The translations under genes were made by a program, and so were the position numbers. This document shows, piece by piece, positions 1 through 9,094 of a stretch of 64,000 nucleotides of DNA. The stretch covers positions 1,054,001 to 1,118,000 of the forward strand of contig NZ_CP036299.1 of the NCBI RefSeq assembly GCF_007752345.1, read 5' to 3'. Source of the stretch: Planctopirus ephydatiae (lineage in GTDB: Bacteria; Planctomycetota; Planctomycetia; Planctomycetales; Planctomycetaceae). How positions within the stretch are numbered: position 1 is the stretch's first letter; the number at the start of each line of letters is the position of its first letter. The notes under the pieces are model-generated. The model searched no databases and was not told the origin of the DNA. It worked only from the letters and a program-made list of their open reading frames with translations.

Positions 1-73
1 GACGATTGGCTCAGTTGGTTAGAGCGCCACGTTGACATCGTGGAGGTCACTGGTTCGAGTCCAGTATCGTCCA
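1..73 (+). tRNA. tRNA-Val (anticodon GAC), first base outside window
   Basis: The cloverleaf reads through completely: acceptor strand GACGAT (the first G of GGACGAT lies before the window) pairs with ATCGTCC at 66-72, D stem GCTC/GAGC, anticodon stem CCACG/CGTGG around loop TTGACAT (anticodon GAC, valine), five-base variable loop, T stem ACTGG/CCAGT around TTCGAGT, and A73 as discriminator base. CCA is only partly encoded. The gene is followed by a strong intrinsic terminator. Confidence 0.95.
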
Positions 74-110
74 ATCCGCCAAATCTGCCCGCCTCATCAG
101 CAAGCATCAC

Positions 111-143
111 AACCCCGCAAAACGCCTTGTTTTGTGGGGTTTT
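111..143 (+). terminator. Intrinsic terminator of the tRNA-Val transcript
   Basis: A 13-bp stem (AACCCCGCAAAAC at 111-123 with GTTTTGTGGGGTT at 129-141, one G-U pair) with a five-base loop runs into a short T tract. It sits 38 bases after the tRNA and is the obvious end of that transcript. It has little T tail in the other direction, so it is a weaker stop for the convergent ATPase gene. From 144 to 293 I see no gene. Confidence 0.85.
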
Positions 144-293
144 CTCGTGTGGGTGGGAGGAATGGCCAGTGGCGGGTCATTGCCAATCAAGGGATCGAAT
201 TTCCGTCCGATGCTGTCTCTTGAGCATCGCGAAGATTGGTTGGCAACTTTTGTTCATCAGCTGCACGTCCGTGCTGATGTTTTCGCCAACCGC

Positions 294-2729
294 TCATCTT
301 CGCAGGCGTAACGAATTCAGAATCACGCTGACCGAACTGAGGCTCATGGCGGCACTGGCCCACATGGGAGTAATCCAGCCCAACGCCGCCACCGGGATGC
401 AGATGGCGTTGTAGCCGAAGGCGAGTAGCAGGTTCTGGCGAATCGTTCGCGAGGTAGCCTGGCTCAGTTCCATGGCCCGGACAATGCCCGACAGATCTCC
501 TTTGACCAGTGTGACGGCAGCACTCTGGATGGCGACATCTGTCCCTGTTCCCATGGCAATACCCACATTGGCCCGAGCCAGAGCCGGTGCATCGTTGATG
601 CCGTCCCCTGCCATCGCCACAACACGCCCTTGCTGCTGAAGCTCTGCAATCACCGCTGCCTTTTCATCGGGTAGAACTTCGGCGATCACTTCCGTGATTC
701 CCAGCTTATTGGCGAGATGTGCTGCCGTGCTTTGTCGATCGCCCGTCAGCATGACGATGCGGAGCCCTTGTCCACGAAGCTTACTCAGCATCTCGGCAGC
801 CGATGGCCGCACCTGATCGGCCAGCAGGAACGTGGCTGCGGGTTGCTGATCGATCGCCATGAGGATGACGATCTGCCCATCCTGCTGCTGAAAACGGGCC
901 TTTTGCCACTGGTCAACCTTGAGCCCAGCTTGCTCCAGGAAGCGGGCATTGCCAATCTGAATCGCATGACCCTGCACCCGACCGGCAATGCCCAGGCCCG
1001 GGGCTGTCTTGATCTCATGGGCCATTTCGATGGTCAGGTTTTTTGCACGAGCACCGGCCACGATCGCTTTCGATAATGGATGCTCACTTCCCAGTTCGAC
1101 AGCTGCAGCCCACAGCAGCACAGTGGACTCATCGAAACCGGTCTCTGGGAAGATGGCTGTCAGTTCGGGTTGGCCCAGTGTGAGCGTGCCGGTTTTGTCG
1201 ATGACGAGCGTATCGATCGCACGTAAGGTTTCAATCGCTTCGGCATTTCGAAAGAGGATCCCCATACGGGCACCACGCCCCATCCCCACTGTCACCGCCA
1301 TTGGCGTAGCCAGGCCCAAGGCACAGGGGCAGGCAATCACCAAGACAGAAACCGCATGAATCAACCCTCGTTGCCAGCCTTCAGGGCCACCTAGAAAGCT
1401 ATGGCCAGCCCATGCCGTCAGAGCCACCAGCACCACCGTTCCCACAAAGTATCGGGAGACGTGATTGACGAGTTGTTCGATAGGGGCTCTGGTCCGCTGG
1501 GCTTCAGAGACTGAGGCAATAATGCGGGCCAGCATCGTCTCTGTTCCCACATGCTGTGCTTCAAACAGCAACGGGCTTGAGCCATTGGTTGTGCCACCCA
1601 GTAACGAGCACCCGGGATGTTTTTCCACGGGTAACGATTCCCCAGTCATCATCGATTCATTAACGTCGCTGGTTCCTTCGAGAACAACACCATCGACAGG
1701 GATCGTCTCACCAGGTCGAACCAGTAATCGATCACCCACCAGCACATGATCAAGGGCAATTTCCTCTTCTCTCCCTGATGGATGCCATAATCTGGCTTTC
1801 GGTGGAGTGAGCGACAATAGCGAGCGAATCGCTTCGCCAGTCGCCTGGCGAGCCCTCAGTTCCATCAACTGCCCGACGAGCACCAGCATGATGATCACTG
1901 CGGCACTATCAAAATACGGCTCCACGACAGGAGCGAAATGAGGTTCAACGACTTGGGCTTCAGGCGAGGTGTTCATGGCCTGCATATGAAATGAAGTCGG
2001 GAACTGCCCGGGAATGATCGTGGCCAGCAGGCTGTAGAGGTAAGCCGTACCGACACCTAAGGCGATGAGCGTGAACATATTCGGGTTACGACTGAGGATC
2101 GACTTCCAGGCGCGCTCAAAGAAGGGCCAGCCGCAATAGAAGACGATCGGCGTGGTCAGAAGCAATTGAATCCAGTTGAGCCATGACAGATTGGCATGCA
2201 GCCACTGCATGGTGGCACGCGCAGGGAGCATGCCCAGCATCGCAATGACAAAAACAGGGAGACCCAAAAGAATGGCCCAGCGCAAACGGGATGAGAGCAG
2301 CAGCCATTCGGGATCGGGCCCTGCTTGAAATGTGGGTTGTGACGGTTCCAGAGCCATGCCGCAAATGGGGCAGCTACCTGGTGCGGATTGGACAACTTCG
2401 GGATCCATGGGGCAGATGTATGTTTGACCCGGGGCAGCGGGTGTGGACTGTGCACAATCGTGACGAATCGCATCGGGGGATAAATAGACTTCTGGATTTG
2501 CACGGAACTTGATCAGGCAGGAGCGGGCGCAGAAGTAATAGGTGGTGCCGGCATGTACCAGGGAACCTGAAGCATGGGCTGGATCGACAGACATCCCACA
2601 AACCGGATCTGTTTCTCGATGCGGTTCGAGAATGGTCAGCAGAGAGGATGTTCTGGCAGGTGGCACAGGCATGATGCAGGTCTTCAGCAGAGGATCAGAG
2701 GGCCTGAGAGCAGAGAGCGTGCGTGTCAA
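294..2729 (-). CDS. Copper-type P1B heavy-metal translocating ATPase
   Basis: An 811-residue inner-membrane metal pump that would export Cu(I) or Ag(I) using ATP. The N terminus carries a YHS-type metal domain (DPVCGM near residue 42, then paired cysteines) and a heavy-metal-binding segment (CPMDPEV then CPICGM, residues about 105-127) instead of the classic ferredoxin-like HMA domain. The core is complete: TGES actuator motif, CPC in transmembrane helix 6 ([13 protein letters not shown]), phosphorylated DKTGT, and the [10 protein letters not shown] hinge. This layout is that of the SilP/CopA-like group. The first codon of the frame is TTG with a weak AAGG upstream; an ATG at 2672 is an alternative that would keep both metal domains. 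The gene converges on the tRNA and has no metal-responsive regulator beside it in the window. Confidence 0.93.
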   Translation of the reverse strand: MTRTLSALRPSDPLLKTCIMPVPPARTSSLLTILEPHRETDPVCGMSVDPAHASGSLVHAGTTYYFCARSCLIKFRANPEVYLSPDAIRHDCAQSTPAAPGQTYICPMDPEVVQSAPGSCPICGMALEPSQPTFQAGPDPEWLLLSSRLRWAILLGLPVFVIAMLGMLPARATMQWLHANLSWLNWIQLLLTTPIVFYCGWPFFERAWKSILSRNPNMFTLIALGVGTAYLYSLLATIIPGQFPTSFHMQAMNTSPEAQVVEPHFAPVVEPYFDSAAVIIMLVLVGQLMELRARQATGEAIRSLLSLTPPKARLWHPSGREEEIALDHVLVGDRLLVRPGETIPVDGVVLEGTSDVNESMMTGESLPVEKHPGCSLLGGTTNGSSPLLFEAQHVGTETMLARIIASVSEAQRTRAPIEQLVNHVSRYFVGTVVLVALTAWAGHSFLGGPEGWQRGLIHAVSVLVIACPCALGLATPMAVTVGMGRGARMGILFRNAEAIETLRAIDTLVIDKTGTLTLGQPELTAIFPETGFDESTVLLWAAAVELGSEHPLSKAIVAGARAKNLTIEMAHEIKTAPGLGIAGRVQGHAIQIGNARFLEQAGLKVDQWQKARFQQQDGQIVILMAIDQQPAATFLLADQVRPSAAEMLSKLRGQGLRIVMLTGDRQSTAAHLANKLGITEVIAEVLPDEKAAVIAELQQQGRVVAMAGDGINDAPALARANVGIAMGTGTDVAIQSAAVTLVKGDLSGIVRAMELSQATSRTIRQNLLLAFGYNAICIPVAALGWITPMWASAAMSLSSVSVILNSLRLRR

Positions 2730-3275
2730 GACCTTGAGGACCGATCCATCCTAGTCCATAAGAGAGATGCTCACTGGAATTGATACAGGTTTCGCTCCAG
2801 CAGCTTACGAGTGTTGATCACCAATCGCCCGTTGTTGTGGCAAAAAGTTCTCGCAATGCTTGTGGACTTCACCACTGTCGCCGGCAGATCTTCGATTGTC
2901 GATGCATGCAGTTTTCAGCATCTTCAATGCGATGAGTTCATATTTTTGCAGTCGGGGCACTTGAGTCGAATTTTTCGTCGCCCCGAAAAACTTCAAAAAA
3001 AATAGAAAACTGCTCTTTGCAGCGGCGGAATCTTCCGATACACCCCGCCTCAGCAATGAAAATGTTCCCCGCATTGGCATTGCCGGGTTTTGTCTCGACA
3101 CGCTGCAGTCACGAATGTGAGTGAGCAGTCCTGCCAGAATTCTTCTAGAAAAGACACTTCGCGTGGTCACTGTCCGGCGGCCACCAGACGATTGAAAACC
3201 CCTCTCAAGCCCGAGCGTTTTGCTCATCGGCTAACCGATTTCCCCCCTCTCTCCCGTTCCTGAAGGAATCTGTTC
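2730..3275. other. Gene-free stretch with divergent upstream regions
   Basis: About 550 bases separate the ATPase from the small lipoprotein gene, so promoters for both probably lie here. A 140-codon frame on the minus strand (2805-3227) has no recognisable protein character and I do not call it. A 7-bp inverted repeat (TCGGGGC at 2952, GCCCCGA at 2980) lacks a T tract on either strand and is not a convincing terminator. No RNA gene is recognised. Confidence 0.5.
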
Positions 3276-3578
3276 ATGTTCACTCGTATGGCCCTGGCAC
3301 TGGCTGGTCTCGCGATTGCAATTTCGGCTTCTGGCTGCTGCTGCTCTGCCAATCGCTGCAATCCTTGTGGCCCTTGTGGTGCTGCAGCTCCGTCACCCTG
3401 CTCGACAGGGAACTGCTCGCCCAGCTTCTATCCTCCGGCCGGTGGCGGCGGTGGGCAATTCTTTCAGGGTGCTGATGCCTCTGGCATGAACCTGGGAACC
3501 TCCACAGTGGCGACATCTCAGCCATTCGGTGGATATCCAGCCACAGCCATGGCTCCTGCACAGCTGCTGCCAAACTAA
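3276..3578 (+). CDS. Small Cys/Gly/Pro-rich putative lipoprotein
   Basis: A 100-residue secreted protein of unknown function. A hydrophobic signal segment (residues 4-20) ends in ASGC, which fits a lipobox, directly followed by a CCC run and a Cys/Asn/Pro-rich segment. A Gly-rich patch (residues 55-60) and an Ala/Pro-rich tail follow. GAAGGA upstream, spaced about nine bases from the ATG, supports the start. The mature protein looks unstructured; small Cys-rich lipoproteins like this are common in planctomycetes. It stands alone between the ATPase and a NIPSNAP gene. The translation start and export signal are the reasons to believe it is real. Confidence 0.7.
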   Translation: MFTRMALALAGLAIAISASGCCCSANRCNPCGPCGAAAPSPCSTGNCSPSFYPPAGGGGGQFFQGADASGMNLGTSTVATSQPFGGYPATAMAPAQLLPN

Positions 3579-3776
3579 TGGGCATTCCACGTGAGTACTC
3601 TCCACGTGAATGCTCTCCTGGAACAGATGGCTTTCGCGGGCCCGTTTGACTCCTGAAAATGCACGTCGATCAAGGATTCACTTGTGCGGCTGATCGCTGA
3701 AGTTTGGTATCATTGAGCAGAGCATCACTCGGAAAAGATGCTTTCAAGTGACCCAAATGGAACTGGAGCCGCATCA

Positions 3777-4331
3777 ATGAGTCGACTCATCTCTCACGCG
3801 CAGACACCTAACACTTCCAAGTCCGAAAACAATCATGCATCGGCTCTGGATGACCGTACGATTCAGGCCTTGCAGTCATCGTGCAGCAGCCCTTCCACTT
3901 TCCGGAAGACCCTGTTGCTGTGGGCCTTGGCCTCACTGATCGGTGGCGGGCTGGGATACGGTTACACATTAAAAATTTCGCAGGCCGAAGCGAACCGGGC
4001 AGAGACCAAAAAGCTCTACGAACTGAGGACTTACACGGCACTACCCGGGCGGCTCGATGCGCTGAACAAACGCTTTCGCGATCACACCACTCAGCTTTTC
4101 GCTAAGCATGGGATGACGAATGTGATCTATCTCACACCGGCCAATGGTGACAATAAACTCATTTATCTGATTGCCCATGAGAACGAAACTGCTGCGGCAG
4201 CCTCATGGAAGGCCTTTCGCGAAGATCCTGCGTGGAAAGCGGCACGCGAAGCCTCTGAGGCAGACGGCAAGATTGTCGAGAAGGTGGAATCGGTTTATCT
4301 GAATGCAACCGATTACTCTCCCATGAAATAG
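3777..4331 (+). CDS. NIPSNAP-family protein with N-terminal membrane anchor
   Basis: A protein of about 184 residues. After a polar N terminus there is one membrane segment or uncleaved signal (TLLLWALASLIGGGLGYGYT), then a NIPSNAP domain of the dimeric ferredoxin-like fold starting at KLYELRTYTALPGRLDAL and ending near the C terminus. The family has no settled enzymatic role; planctomycetes carry many exported copies. I chose the ATG at 3777 because GGAG lies eight bases before it; the ATG at 3738 has only GGAAAAG directly against it. No operon partner is apparent. Confidence 0.8.
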   Translation: MSRLISHAQTPNTSKSENNHASALDDRTIQALQSSCSSPSTFRKTLLLWALASLIGGGLGYGYTLKISQAEANRAETKKLYELRTYTALPGRLDALNKRFRDHTTQLFAKHGMTNVIYLTPANGDNKLIYLIAHENETAAAASWKAFREDPAWKAAREASEADGKIVEKVESVYLNATDYSPMK

Positions 4332-4478
4332 CCGTCAATCAGCGATCTCACTTCGTGATGTCACTCATCATGAAAGCTCCGACCGTCCAGAGAATTTCGA
4401 TCTGCACGGCATGTTCCAGATAGGAATCGCATTCTCGCCAAGAACCGCAAGTTCGGCAGAAACTCAGATCGCACTCGG

Positions 4479-6674
4479 CTATTTGAATGCGGGATCAAAT
4501 TCCGGACTGGATTCGTTTTCGTTGGCCCCTGGAGCCGGTGGGATGAACGCAGGCGAGTTCCCTGCCGGCTGAGGCGGTGACGAGAGAACTTTATCAAAGA
4601 GCTGTGTGGCTTCTGGTGAACCGGGGGCGTCAATGGCCTGGTCATCGTAGAGGACAGAGCCTCCCTCAACCGGTGGGAATGTCGTCCCCTGCGGTTCATT
4701 CAGAGCCGGTGCCAGAGTCTGAATCATCGGGCCTTCGCTGACCTGTGGCGCCAACTGTTTAGGATGATCGAACCGGCTGGCCGGGTGAGTACGCAGTTGC
4801 CGCTCGAGAGCATCGCAATAAGCTTGTTCTGGCCAGGGCCCTTCTTCGAGCGAGATTTCGTTGTAATCGAACAACGTTCCTTTCTCGAGTTGGACGTTCT
4901 TGATAGACAGCGAGTATTCGATGACTGCCCGGAAGTAGGAAATGTCGGCATCAGCCATCCGCCGCTGAGCTTCGAGCAGCAGGTCAACCGTCGCATTGTC
5001 GGCGTCAAAGGCCGCTTGAACCGCTTCAACCTGCTCTCGCGCAGCCATGCGGCGGTTCAGTGCAGTTTCGACAATCTGGTAGGATCGATCCACGTCGGCA
5101 ATGGCGTTGCTCAAGTCGTGGATGACTGATCGTTCCTGCTCGAAAAGTAACGCACGATCACGGGCCAGTTGCAATTCCGCATTGCGAACGGCGGTATAAG
5201 CCTGACGAAATCCTAAAGGCATGGAGAACTCGAGACCTAACTGCCACTCCTGGAAGTTCCCCGACGTCAGGTTCGAATAGGCATCGCCAAACTCGCCACC
5301 TGTTCCATCTGGCAACAGATCTTTGCCGAAGCCACGGAAGCGGTATCGGGCCATCGCATCAAGTTGAGGTTTAAGAAAGTTCTTGTTGGCCTGAAGTTCG
5401 AGTTCACGTTTGCGAACCTGCCACTTCTGGCGGCGGAGTTCAACTCGTCGTGAAAGTGCTTCACCAAGAGTCGATTCCCAGGAGTATGAAAGCTTGGCAG
5501 CCGACGGTTCGTCGGCAGTTCGAATGAGTCGGCCATCGTTGATGGGCATGCCAATCAGCAATCGCAGCCGGCGTTCGCATACAAACACTCCGCCTGTCCC
5601 GCGGAAGGTCCCCCCGGTACTGCCGTTGTTGGTTCGTGTGCCATCGAGCAAGCGTCCATGCAGTGCGTTCTGGGCTTCTTCCTGAAAACGGAAGTACTGC
5701 TCACGAGCCTGAGCTTCTTTTTCGGCTTCGCCGCCGCGTCGACCTTGTTCATACAAGGCCCGAATGCGACGCCAGGTTTCGAGTGCGGCATCACGGGCGG
5801 CGATCTTCGATTCCAGATCTCGCCACGCGAATGACAGATCCCAGTAGCAGTTCTCAACATCACTCACGTAGTTGCGGACACCAACTTCAAAATCAGCCAG
5901 TGAGATATCCGAATTGATCCGGGCAATCACCACACCGTTGATCAGGCCAGGCTGGGCATTGGGCCCGGCAATCCGATTAAAATCGACCCCGGCGCCTTGC
6001 AGCAATGGCTGACGAACTTCACCTTCGTACCAGGTTGTCCACGCGCTGGGGAAGAAGTTCCCGGGTGCATTGTTGGCATCGTATTGGGTGTAGTTGCGAA
6101 TGGCAAAATTCGAACCCGTCGCGGCTGTTTTCGAGATCTGAGCCTGATAGACGTTGAAATCCTGAGTGAGGAGCCGCGTCCCACCACCAAAGAACTGGTT
6201 ATTCAGTGCGCGGTCGTTTTTCTCCCACATGGCACTGGCGGCCACCTGTGCATCAAATGCACTGAGTGCAGCTTCGATCCCGAACCTGGGATCCGTCTGT
6301 GCAATTGCAGGATCATTCTTGGTACGCACAATCTCAGGAGATCTTAGCACTAATCCACCCAGATCGCGGAAGGCCTTGGATTGTGCCAGACCCAGTCGCA
6401 TCACTTCTTCAAGCGAAAGATCAAGGTACTCTGTCGGTGTTTCGCTGCTGAGCGAGATCGGTGCACTGGTCGCTTCGAGAATCTGTTCGTCCGAAACTTT
6501 TTCGATTTTCGGATACTCGATCTTGCGGCCCATCGCCTCGTAATGCGAGGTGTCGATTCCAATGTTAGCCGCGGGAGTGGGCTGGTAGCGGGCGCAGCCT
6601 GGGCCGGGCAAAGTGATGATGGCCACCACTACGCTCAACCATCGCCAGCGGAGAATCCGCTCACGCGACCACAT
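4479..6674 (-). CDS. TolC-like outer-membrane efflux protein
   Basis: A protein of about 731 residues of the outer membrane efflux (OEP) family, which forms the outer-membrane channel of tripartite exporters. It begins with a hydrophobic signal ending in PGPGC, possibly a loose lipobox, and a conserved-looking EYLDLSLEEVMRLGLAQS segment typical of OEP starts. The middle has the long alternating helical/strand segments with two OEP repeats. The C-terminal 110 residues are Pro/Ser-rich and disordered. It is longer than E. coli TolC (about 470 mature residues) through a central insert and this tail. The ATG at 6674 has GGAG upstream; the longer frame begins with a TTG at 6701. No pump or adaptor gene adjoins it. 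Confidence 0.85.
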   Translation of the reverse strand: MWSRERILRWRWLSVVVAIITLPGPGCARYQPTPAANIGIDTSHYEAMGRKIEYPKIEKVSDEQILEATSAPISLSSETPTEYLDLSLEEVMRLGLAQSKAFRDLGGLVLRSPEIVRTKNDPAIAQTDPRFGIEAALSAFDAQVAASAMWEKNDRALNNQFFGGGTRLLTQDFNVYQAQISKTAATGSNFAIRNYTQYDANNAPGNFFPSAWTTWYEGEVRQPLLQGAGVDFNRIAGPNAQPGLINGVVIARINSDISLADFEVGVRNYVSDVENCYWDLSFAWRDLESKIAARDAALETWRRIRALYEQGRRGGEAEKEAQAREQYFRFQEEAQNALHGRLLDGTRTNNGSTGGTFRGTGGVFVCERRLRLLIGMPINDGRLIRTADEPSAAKLSYSWESTLGEALSRRVELRRQKWQVRKRELELQANKNFLKPQLDAMARYRFRGFGKDLLPDGTGGEFGDAYSNLTSGNFQEWQLGLEFSMPLGFRQAYTAVRNAELQLARDRALLFEQERSVIHDLSNAIADVDRSYQIVETALNRRMAAREQVEAVQAAFDADNATVDLLLEAQRRMADADISYFRAVIEYSLSIKNVQLEKGTLFDYNEISLEEGPWPEQAYCDALERQLRTHPASRFDHPKQLAPQVSEGPMIQTLAPALNEPQGTTFPPVEGGSVLYDDQAIDAPGSPEATQLFDKVLSSPPQPAGNSPAFIPPAPGANENESSPEFDPAFK

Positions 6675-7261
6675 CCTTGCCGGTCTCCATGAAGTCTTCA
6701 ATGACTATCGTTATTCGATTCTTCGCGATCTGATTCTCAGGCAATATCTGCGCAGAAAATGACAGTGAAATGATCCGTCATCGGGAGTGATCGGCACGCC
6801 AGACCGCAGGCTTTGGGTAACTTTTCAGAACGATAGTCAATCGGCAGTACCTGCCGTCCCCAGGAGCGCGATATCGCGAGATGTCACCACCAGCTGTTGG
6901 AATCAGGAAAAACGTTCAGGCTGGTAAACTCAATACAACCAGAGAAGTTGTTGATTTCCGAAAGAACAGCTCGAACTTGTGATTCAGCAGGCAGGCGTTG
7001 TTTGATCCCGAACCCGTTGTGCTCAATTTCATTGAGCACAACGAAACTGACGTTTGCTCTTTCAGCAAAGTTCGATTCAAAACTTCTGCGCGACTTCCAA
7101 ACCCGTGCTAAGTTAGCAGCATTGGGTATTCGGAATTCCTTTTTCCGGTGAAATTCTCAAGTGAAGCCTGTGGCTGACTTTGCCTTTACGCAACGTTTCA
7201 TGACCATTTGCTAAGTTTTCCCTGATAATTTCCTGGTGGCCAATGAGGGGCATTTCCATTC
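6675..7261. other. Divergent promoter region without a recognised gene
   Basis: About 590 bases lie between the divergent TolC-like and GGDEF genes, so both promoters should be here. The stretch holds a short palindrome (CGGCAG TAC CTGCCG near 6842-6856) and a perfect 12-bp hairpin at 7016-7042, listed separately. An 84-codon frame at 6897-7151 has no protein-like features. Confidence 0.5.
7016..7042. repeat. Perfect 12-bp inverted repeat in divergent promoter region
   Basis: GTTGTGCTCAAT at 7016-7027 is exactly complemented by ATTGAGCACAAC at 7031-7042 around TTC. There is no T tract after it on either strand, so it is not an obvious terminator. It lies 219 bases before the GGDEF gene and about 340 bases before the TolC-like gene. 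It could be an operator or an RNA hairpin. Confidence 0.6.
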
Positions 7262-8995
7262 ATGCACGGCCTGGTATCGATTCTTGCACAACTTGAAGGA
7301 GTCCTTTCCGGGACTGCCGGCCTGTTGGCTTTAGCCACTGTCTGCCTGTTCCAGCACGGAATTCATGTTCTGCAGCGACAGCGATCTGATCGAAATTCCG
7401 CTCGAATTCTTGGTGAAGTCAAAAGCCTTGAACGCGAGGTCATGCACCTGACTCGTGACAAGATGATCACCCGGCTGGAGAACGTTGTTCTCCGCGAAAT
7501 TCTCACACAGAACGATCCCGAGCGAGGGTACGCCGTTCTTCTCAAACGATTCATTCCCGATACGGATTCTGGTTTTGCAGCCATCATTCGTCTCGATCGC
7601 AGCAGCGGAACTGTCTTTGAAGCCCGTGGTCTGAGTGACGAATCGCTCGAAGCATTCCATATTGATACACATCATCTGGCGACATTGGCCAGTGGTTCGC
7701 CTTTGGTCCTGGAAGACCAGCCTCTGCGGAAAAGCCAGATCTATGCGTCGTTGACACCTTCCGACAAACGCAAGGCCAGTCGGATTTTCCTGATTCCGGT
7801 AGGCGTCGGACAAGAACTTTGCGCTGTTCTGGCGACAACACAGTTATTACCCACGGCAGCACCACAAGCCGAGCAGTTGGATCTAAGTACCCGCCTGATG
7901 TCCTGTGTGGCAGGTTCACTCAAGCAGCTTTTTACGCTCGAACATCATACCCATCAGCTGCGCTCCACTCGCGAGATGCTCGAATTACGCTCGATCGCGG
8001 ATAGCCAGAGCGAGCAACCACTGCGCATGATCGAACGATTCATGGTTCGACTGGCACAGATCACAGGCTCAGAGCGAGCCAGTCTGTACGTGCTGCCTAA
8101 AGAAGGGGCCGCCACCTGCAAGGCACTCATTCGCTGTGGAGTTCAACTCCCACCAGGCGTCGAGACACGCTGGTTTCAGCACGAAGATACACTTTCAAGT
8201 ATGGGTCAATTGTATGGCCAGGTCACGGTCTTCGATCAACTCCATCTCAAGCGAGTGGGTGTCGATACGCTCATGCAGTCGGCTGTGACAGCGCCGATCC
8301 GACACAAGCATCGCTATGCAGGATTGCTTTGCCTCACACGCCGACAGTCAGCAGCACCACTCCCCGTTGATCTGGAGTTGATTACCTGGGCAGCGGATGT
8401 CCTTTCGGAAACCATTCAGAAGTCGATCAACTTCCTGCAGATGGAGCGACAGGCGAGGCAGGATGGATTGACCGATCTGGCCAACCGCCGGACATTCGAT
8501 CTGCAACTTGCTCGCGAGATCGACAGTGTTCAGCAAGGGCTGGGACTCGAATGCTCTCTGCTGTTGTGTGATCTCGACCGGTTCAAATCGATCAACGATC
8601 AGTATGGGCATCAGGCAGGTGATCTCGTCCTCCGCGAAACCGCTCAGATTCTGCGTGAGCAAATGGGCAAGATTCGCTCGGGAGATCGAGCACTCCTGGC
8701 GCGTTATGGCGGTGAAGAAATGGCTATTCTGCTTCCGGGCGTGGGAATCACGGGAGCATTACGCATAGCCGAAGGCATCCGCGCAGCGATCGACGCTCAC
8801 CCCTTTGCAGTCGAATCGGCATTACTCACAGTCACCATCAGCGTGGGCGTCGCCACTTGTCCGCTCCACGCCTCCTCACCAGAAGCCTTGATCTCGGCGG
8901 CCGACGCTGCCTTGTACGAAGCCAAGTCGGCTGGCCGAAATCGAGTCTGCTGTGCTCAGGAACCAACGGCCATCTCTGCCACGGGAGTGTCTTGA
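7262..8995 (+). CDS. GAF-GGDEF protein, probable diguanylate cyclase
   Basis: A 577-residue protein predicted to make cyclic di-GMP. An N-terminal hydrophobic helix (residues about 15-37) is followed by a coiled segment and two GAF-like regions (roughly 75-215 and 240-395), then a GGDEF domain (about 405-565) with the expected DGLTDLANRRTFD entry and LLLCDLDRFKSINDQYGH. The signature reads RYGGEEM instead of GGEEF, so its last position is changed. Two extra residues separate the only nearby RxxD-like RSGD from GGEEM, so the standard product-inhibition site appears absent. The ATG at 7262 has GAGGGG upstream at slightly long spacing. No EAL partner is nearby. Confidence 0.88.
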   Translation: MHGLVSILAQLEGVLSGTAGLLALATVCLFQHGIHVLQRQRSDRNSARILGEVKSLEREVMHLTRDKMITRLENVVLREILTQNDPERGYAVLLKRFIPDTDSGFAAIIRLDRSSGTVFEARGLSDESLEAFHIDTHHLATLASGSPLVLEDQPLRKSQIYASLTPSDKRKASRIFLIPVGVGQELCAVLATTQLLPTAAPQAEQLDLSTRLMSCVAGSLKQLFTLEHHTHQLRSTREMLELRSIADSQSEQPLRMIERFMVRLAQITGSERASLYVLPKEGAATCKALIRCGVQLPPGVETRWFQHEDTLSSMGQLYGQVTVFDQLHLKRVGVDTLMQSAVTAPIRHKHRYAGLLCLTRRQSAAPLPVDLELITWAADVLSETIQKSINFLQMERQARQDGLTDLANRRTFDLQLAREIDSVQQGLGLECSLLLCDLDRFKSINDQYGHQAGDLVLRETAQILREQMGKIRSGDRALLARYGGEEMAILLPGVGITGALRIAEGIRAAIDAHPFAVESALLTVTISVGVATCPLHASSPEALISAADAALYEAKSAGRNRVCCAQEPTAISATGVS

Positions 8996-9000
8996 GGGCT

Positions 9001-9092
9001 GGCATTGGGTGTTCGGCGTTTGGTATTTGACGTCAACGGTATGACTTCTCAAATATCAAACACCAAATACCAAACACCCAACACCAAACTCA
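9001..9092. repeat. CAAATACC/CAAACACC heptamer-type inverted repeat, copy 1
   Basis: The short gap between the convergent GGDEF gene and leuA is filled by one strand of GT-rich units (TTGGGTGTT, GGCGTTTGGTATTTGA) followed by the complementary units TCAAATATCAAACACC, AAATACCAAACACC and CAACACCAAA. The two arms can fold on each other, with one extra unit in the right arm. Related arms occur at 11144-11180 and 14597-14725. Its position at the ends of two convergent genes suggests a transcription-stopping or mRNA-end hairpin. Confidence 0.7.
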
Positions 9093-9094
9093 AC

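Noticed and set aside
2952-2986. 7-bp hairpin as terminator
   Set aside because: The stem is short, the loop long, and no T tract follows on either strand.
2805-3227. 140-codon minus-strand frame between the ATPase and lipoprotein genes
   Set aside because: No signal, family or plausible composition, and no ribosome-binding site that I could see.
6897-7151. 84-codon frame before the GGDEF gene
   Set aside because: It spans the 12-bp palindrome and has no recognisable protein character.
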